A DNA stretch of 8,499 nucleotides, from contig DASVBJ010000183.1 in the NCBI GenBank assembly GCA_036375895.1, positions 1 through 8,499 on the forward strand, written 5' to 3'. The translations under genes were made by a program, and so were the position numbers. Below, one piece after another: positions 5,669 to 8,499 of this stretch. The stretch is from DASVBJ01 sp036375895 (lineage in GTDB: Bacteria > Actinomycetota > Actinomycetes > JACCUZ01). The notes beneath the pieces were generated by a model. It saw only the letters and a list, made by a program, of their open reading frames with translations, was not told where the DNA came from and did not search any database. Each line of letters begins with the position of its first letter. The first letter of the stretch is position 1.

Positions 5669-5676
5669 TCTGCACC

Positions 5677-6525
5677 ATGTCCACGCTCGTCCCCGGAACC
5701 CTGTCGCCCACGCGGCCCGTCCCCGCCGCCATCGCGCGCCCGGAGTACGTGTGGCGCGAGCAGCCGGAGCGCTACGCCGGCCCGGAGGTCAAGGGCGCCG
5801 AGACGATCGCGGCGATGCGCGTGGCGGGTCGGATCGCCGCGCAGGCCCTCGAGGTCGTGGGCAAGGCCGTGGCGCCCGGCGTGACCACCGACGAGCTCGA
5901 CCGGGTCGGTCACGAGTTCTTGTGCGACCACGGGGCCTACCCCTCGACCCTCGGATACCGGGGTTTCCCGAAGTCGCTGTGCACGTCCGTCAACGAGGTG
6001 GTCTGCCACGGCATCCCCGACTCGACCGTGCTGCGTGACGGAGACATCGTCAACGTCGACATCACGGCGTACATCGGCGGTGTGCACGGTGACACCGACG
6101 CGACGTTCCTGGTCGGCGACGTCGACGAGGAGTCACGACTGCTGGTCGAGCGCACCCACGAGGCGATGATGCGCGGCATCAAGGCGGTCCGGCCGGGCCG
6201 CCAGATCAACGTCGTGGGCCGGGTGATCGAGTCCTACGCCCGCCGGTTCGGTTACGGCGTCGTCCGTGACTTCACCGGACACGGCATCGGGACGGCGTTC
6301 CACTCCGGCCTCGTCATCCCCCACTACGACGACCCGCGCTACGACACGGTCATGGAGCCGGGCATGACCTTCACGATCGAGCCGATGCTCAACCTCGGCA
6401 CGCACGAGTGGGACATGTGGGACGACGGATGGACCGTCGTCACCCGTGACCTCAAGAGGTCGGCTCAGTTCGAGCACACGGTGCTGGTGACCGACGACGG
6501 CTCGGAGATCCTCACGCTGCCCTGA
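5677..6525 (+). CDS. map: Type I methionine aminopeptidase (MapB/MetAP1c-like)
   Basis: This 282-residue cytosolic metalloenzyme removes the initiator methionine from nascent proteins. All catalytic residues are present: H111 (CHGIPD), metal ligands D128 (VNVDIT) and D139 (HGDTD), H202 (GHGIG), E235 (FTIEPM) and E266 (AQFEHT). Their spacing from D128 onward equals that of E. coli MetAP. The N-terminal extension of about 40 residues, with SPTRPVPAAIARPEYVW, closely matches the proline-rich extension of the mycobacterial MapB/MetAP1c type, so this is the second actinobacterial form rather than the short MapA linked to ribosomal-protein genes. The ATG at 5677 lacks a Shine-Dalgarno, but a TANNNT box ends 8 nt upstream, suggesting leaderless transcription. 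The small 59-residue gene is divergent. The stop is followed by a folded spacer. Confidence 0.96.
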   Translation: MSTLVPGTLSPTRPVPAAIARPEYVWREQPERYAGPEVKGAETIAAMRVAGRIAAQALEVVGKAVAPGVTTDELDRVGHEFLCDHGAYPSTLGYRGFPKSLCTSVNEVVCHGIPDSTVLRDGDIVNVDITAYIGGVHGDTDATFLVGDVDEESRLLVERTHEAMMRGIKAVRPGRQINVVGRVIESYARRFGYGVVRDFTGHGIGTAFHSGLVIPHYDDPRYDTVMEPGMTFTIEPMLNLGTHEWDMWDDGWTVVTRDLKRSAQFEHTVLVTDDGSEILTLP

Positions 6526-6631
6526 GCCCGGCTCCTTGCGGGACCTTCGTCGCAGACCGGAGGAAGTTCGGCCTCTTCTGGTGGCGTCCGCCAGAGCGCA
6601 CCTTGCAGCCAAGGAGCCACTTGCCGGGCTC
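6524..6631 (+). other. Folded non-coding element between map and the ABC operon
   Basis: The 194 bp between the map stop and the ATPase start has no convincing gene. GAGCCCGG (6524-6531) pairs with CCGGGCTC (6624-6631). Nested inside, GGCTCCTTG (6530-6538) pairs with CAAGGAGCC (6610-6618). Within these lies an 8-bp hairpin (6577-6584 with 6588-6595, one G-U, CGT loop), and GAGG/CCTC (6560-6563 with 6572-6575) is also possible. Together this makes a roughly 108-nt closed multi-stem structure. It matches no riboswitch or RNA family I recognise. It could be the map terminator, a leader of the ABC operon, a small RNA on either strand or a dispersed intergenic repeat. Confidence 0.45.
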
Positions 6632-6687
6632 GGTGCGGTCGTGGCAGGAACGTGCTGACGGGGTTGGCCGCGATCCCTGGACGAGGC

Positions 6688-6702
6688 GAGGATCCGGTCC
6701 TC
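6688..6702 (+). other. Small hairpin before the ABC ATPase ribosome-binding site
   Basis: GAGGA (6688-6692) pairs with TCCTC (6698-6702) over a TCCGG loop. It ends 6 nt before the AGAAGG Shine-Dalgarno. The stem is short, so the role is uncertain. Between the folded element at 6524-6631 and this hairpin I see nothing else of note. Confidence 0.25.
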
Positions 6703-6708
6703 AACCGA

Positions 6709-6714
6709 AGAAGG
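6709..6714 (+). promoter_or_regulatory. Shine-Dalgarno AGAAGG of the ABC ATPase gene
   Basis: AGAAGG lies 5 nt before the GTG at 6720. It decides that start over the in-frame codon at 6603, which would add 39 residues without homology and place coding sequence inside the folded spacer. Confidence 0.6.
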
Positions 6715-6719
6715 TCGCC

Positions 6720-7454
6720 GTGCGGGTGCAACCGGCCGTGGGAGCTCGCGAGATCGGCCCGGCCTCGGACCGGCCCGGATTGCCGCTGATCGCCCTCGAG
6801 GGCGTCGAGAAGGTCTACCGGACTGGCCGGGTCGACTATCGCGCCCTGCGCGGAGTCGACCTGTCGATCGCCGCCGGCGAGATGGTCGCGGTCGTCGGCC
6901 CGTCGGGGAGCGGCAAGTCGACCATCCTGAACCTGATCACGGGGATCGACCGGCCGACGGCCGGCACGGTGACCGTCGACGGGCGACGCCTCGACGAGCT
7001 GAGCGAGGAGGAGCTCGCGGTCTGGCGGGGGGCGAACGTGGGCATCGTCTTCCAGTTCTTCCAGCTGTTGCCGACGCTGTCAGCGCTCGAGAATGCAGTC
7101 CTTCCGCTCGACTTCGCGCGATGGCGGTCGAAGCGCGAGCGGTTCGACCGTGCCCGGCACAACCTCGAGCTGGTGGGGCTGGGCGACAAGGGCGACCGCG
7201 TGCCCGCCGAGCTGTCGGGTGGTGAGCGGCAGCGAGTCGCGATCGCGCGCGCACTTGCGTCCGACCCCAGGCTGATCGTCGGGGACGAGCCGACCGGGAA
7301 CCTCGACACGGTCACTGCGGGCGAGATGTTCGAGCTGCTGCAGCGGCTGAACGGCGAGGGCAAGACGGTCCTGTACGTGACGCACGACCGTGATCTGGCG
7401 GCGCGGGCGAAGCGCGTCATCACGATTCGCGACGGCCTCGTGGTCGACCGCTGA
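6720..7454 (+). CDS. ABC transporter ATPase, MacB/LolD type
   Basis: This 244-residue ATPase subunit powers a type VII (MacB/LolCDE/FtsEX-like) ABC machine at the inner face of the membrane. Motifs in order: Walker A GPSGSGKST (60-68), Q-loop Q112 in VFQFFQLLPTLSALENAVLP, which is typical of the LolD/MacB branch, signature LSGGERQ (165-171), and Walker B LIVGDEPTGNLD with catalytic E190. The H-loop H222 lies in VTHDRDLA. All key residues are intact. About 20 residues of non-conserved leader precede the nucleotide-binding domain. The start is GTG with AGAAGG 5 nt upstream; the open frame continues back to 6603 but without support. Its stop overlaps the ribosome-binding site of the permease gene, so the two are translationally coupled. 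Substrate unknown. In actinobacteria these systems export peptides or antibiotics, or act in cell-envelope mechanics rather than lipoprotein transport to an outer membrane. Confidence 0.94.
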   Translation: MRVQPAVGAREIGPASDRPGLPLIALEGVEKVYRTGRVDYRALRGVDLSIAAGEMVAVVGPSGSGKSTILNLITGIDRPTAGTVTVDGRRLDELSEEELAVWRGANVGIVFQFFQLLPTLSALENAVLPLDFARWRSKRERFDRARHNLELVGLGDKGDRVPAELSGGERQRVAIARALASDPRLIVGDEPTGNLDTVTAGEMFELLQRLNGEGKTVLYVTHDRDLAARAKRVITIRDGLVVDR

Positions 7455-7458
7455 GGAG
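7454..7458 (+). promoter_or_regulatory. Shine-Dalgarno AGGAG of the permease gene
   Basis: AGGAG overlaps the last base of the ATPase stop codon TGA (7452-7454) and lies 6 nt before the ATG at 7465. This supports coupled translation of ATPase and permease. Confidence 0.7.
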
Positions 7459-7464
7459 AACCAG

Positions 7465-8499
7465 ATGGTCTCTGCCTCGCTACGCAAGTCCGTCACCGAC
7501 CTCTCCCGGCGCCGGGCCCGGACGGTCTTCACCGTGTGCACGCTGGCGCTCGCGGTGGCGAGCCTCGCCTTCTTCGCGATCCCGCCGCTGATCGACCGCT
7601 CGATGCAGGAGGAGGTGCGCGCCGAGCACCTCGCCGACATGACGATGACGATGCGGCCGGTCACGCTCACCACCGAGCAGCTCGCTGCGCTGGCCGCACT
7701 CCCCAACGTGGCGGCGGTCGAGCCGCGAAGCCGCGTGGACACCCGGGTGCTCGTGGGCGAGCGGCGTGCGCCGGCGCGCGTCATCGGCGTGCCGGACTTC
7801 GGGCGGCAGCGCGTCGACCTGGTGCGCGTCGAGTCCGGGGCGGCGCCGGAGCGGGGCGAGGTCCTGGTCGAGGTACAGGACGCCAACGTCGGCGTGTACG
7901 ACGGCAGAACCGGGGACACCGTGACCGCCGTCCGGACCGCAGGCGCAGGGGCGGCGAGCGTCAACCTCCGGATCAGCGGCCGTGGGCGCGGCATCCCCGG
8001 CGGCGAGGAGGTGCAAGACGAGAACGTCATCGTCCTCTACGCGACCTCGGACACCGTGGCGTCGCTCAGCGGCGAGCCGGGCTACAGCTGGCTCGCCTTT
8101 CGCCTGCGCGACCGGAACCCAGCTGCGGCCGCGGCGACCGTCGAGGCCGTCCGCAGCTATCTCCACACCGTGCCAGGGTTCACCGGCTTGACGGGCCTGC
8201 CGGAGGTTCGCGCACCCGGTGACTGGCCGGGCAAGGCGGAGACAGAGAAGTTCGCACAGCTCCTGAGCGTGATCACGGTGCTGGCGCTGCTCTCTGCGCT
8301 GGTGCTCGTCTCCAACACGATGACCACGCTGGTCGCCGAGGAGACCGGCGAGATCGGGATCATGCGCGCGATCGGTGCCCGTCGCCGGCAGGTGGCCGCG
8401 GTCTACGTCAGGACAGCCATGCTGCTCGGCGCGATCGGCGCGCTTGCCGGCATCGCCCTCGGGATCGTGCTGTCCAACGTGCTCGCGCGGTACTTCGGC
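7465..8499 (+). CDS. FtsX-like ABC permease, 5' part (cut by window end)
   Basis: The frame from ATG 7465 is open for 345 codons to the last base, so the 3' end is missing. The N-terminus (MVSASLRKSVTDLSRRRART) is a short basic cytosolic segment. TM1 follows at about residues 21-42 (VFTVCTLALAVASLAFFAIP). Residues of about 45-262 form a large extracytoplasmic domain of the MacB periplasmic-core type, with LTTEQLAALAALPNVAAVEPR near its start. TM2 is at about 266-290, followed by EIGIMRAIGARRRQV (296-310), the hallmark FtsX-domain cytosolic loop that contacts the ATPase. TM3 begins at about 317 and runs to the end. It is the membrane partner of the upstream ATPase. A complete family member has four to ten helices, so a second FtsX half may follow. 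No cysteine lies in the outer domain. Substrate unknown. Confidence 0.92.
   Translation, partial: MVSASLRKSVTDLSRRRARTVFTVCTLALAVASLAFFAIPPLIDRSMQEEVRAEHLADMTMTMRPVTLTTEQLAALAALPNVAAVEPRSRVDTRVLVGERRAPARVIGVPDFGRQRVDLVRVESGAAPERGEVLVEVQDANVGVYDGRTGDTVTAVRTAGAGAASVNLRISGRGRGIPGGEEVQDENVIVLYATSDTVASLSGEPGYSWLAFRLRDRNPAAAAATVEAVRSYLHTVPGFTGLTGLPEVRAPGDWPGKAETEKFAQLLSVITVLALLSALVLVSNTMTTLVAEETGEIGIMRAIGARRRQVAAVYVRTAMLLGAIGALAGIALGIVLSNVLARYFG

Noticed and set aside
6541..6571. Faint likeness of CAGACCGGAGGAAG to the SRP RNA tip
   Set aside because: The conserved tetraloop and flanking internal loop are not reproduced and the surrounding stem does not fit.
6577..6595. Resemblance of GGTGGCGTCCGCC to a T-box antiterminator core
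   Set aside because: The conserved core bases do not match, no specifier stem is evident and the downstream gene is not an amino-acid gene. It is a plain hairpin.
6603..6719. 39-residue N-terminal extension of the ABC ATPase
   Set aside because: No homology, it overlaps the folded spacer, and a good Shine-Dalgarno selects GTG 6720.
6465..6731. 88-residue minus-strand open frame across the map/ABC spacer
   Set aside because: It overlaps the map 3' end, has no clear ribosome-binding site or family features, and is better explained by the inverted repeats, although a small antisense product cannot be excluded.
1..8499. Search for CRISPR arrays, tRNA, rRNA, insertion-sequence ends and att sites
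   Set aside because: No regularly spaced repeats, tRNA T-arm signature, transposase or integrase motif was found by eye. The only tandem repeat is coding.

Overview
This is a high-GC window with strong G/C bias at third codon positions, many GTG starts and Actinobacteria-type gene content. That content includes an F420:NADPH oxidoreductase, an N-terminally extended MapB-type methionine aminopeptidase, a Lys/Ala-rich histone H1-like protein and short G/C-rich terminators without U-tracts. A member of the Nocardioidaceae or a related actinobacterium is plausible, but this is inferred from gene content and no marker gene was tested.

Layout, left to right. (1) 56-1096 (+) encodes a secreted HExxH zinc metalloprotease. 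(2) Convergent to it, 1133-1867 (-) encodes a cytosolic helical-backbone metal-receptor (BtuF/TroA-like) protein. The two share a strong hairpin at 1106-1148. (3) 1896-2564 (-) encodes NpdG and lies just upstream of the metal-receptor gene on the same strand, 28 bp away, so the two are probably co-transcribed. (4) Divergent from npdG, 2610-3278 (+) encodes an unrecognised 222-residue protein, followed by 3321-4712 (+), an MFS exporter. (5) 4825-5397 (+) encodes a standalone H1-like basic protein ending at a 14-bp hairpin (5412-5442). The converging small gene 5462-5641 (-), encoding a 59-residue conserved-type protein, shares this hairpin. (6) Divergent from the small gene across 35 bp, 5677-6525 (+) encodes type I methionine aminopeptidase. 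(7) After a 194-bp structured non-coding stretch come an ABC ATPase (6720-7454, +) and an FtsX-like permease (7465 to the window end, +, cut off), forming a MacB/LolCDE-type transporter operon.

The genes are mostly housekeeping or small accessory operons. I found no CRISPR array, tRNA, rRNA, insertion sequence, phage gene or recognisable defence or biosynthetic system. The most unusual material is small scale: the folded spacer between map and the ABC operon, overlapping back-to-back -10 elements between map and the 59-residue gene that suggest leaderless map mRNA, hairpins in front of npdG and the H1-like gene, and the H1-like protein itself.
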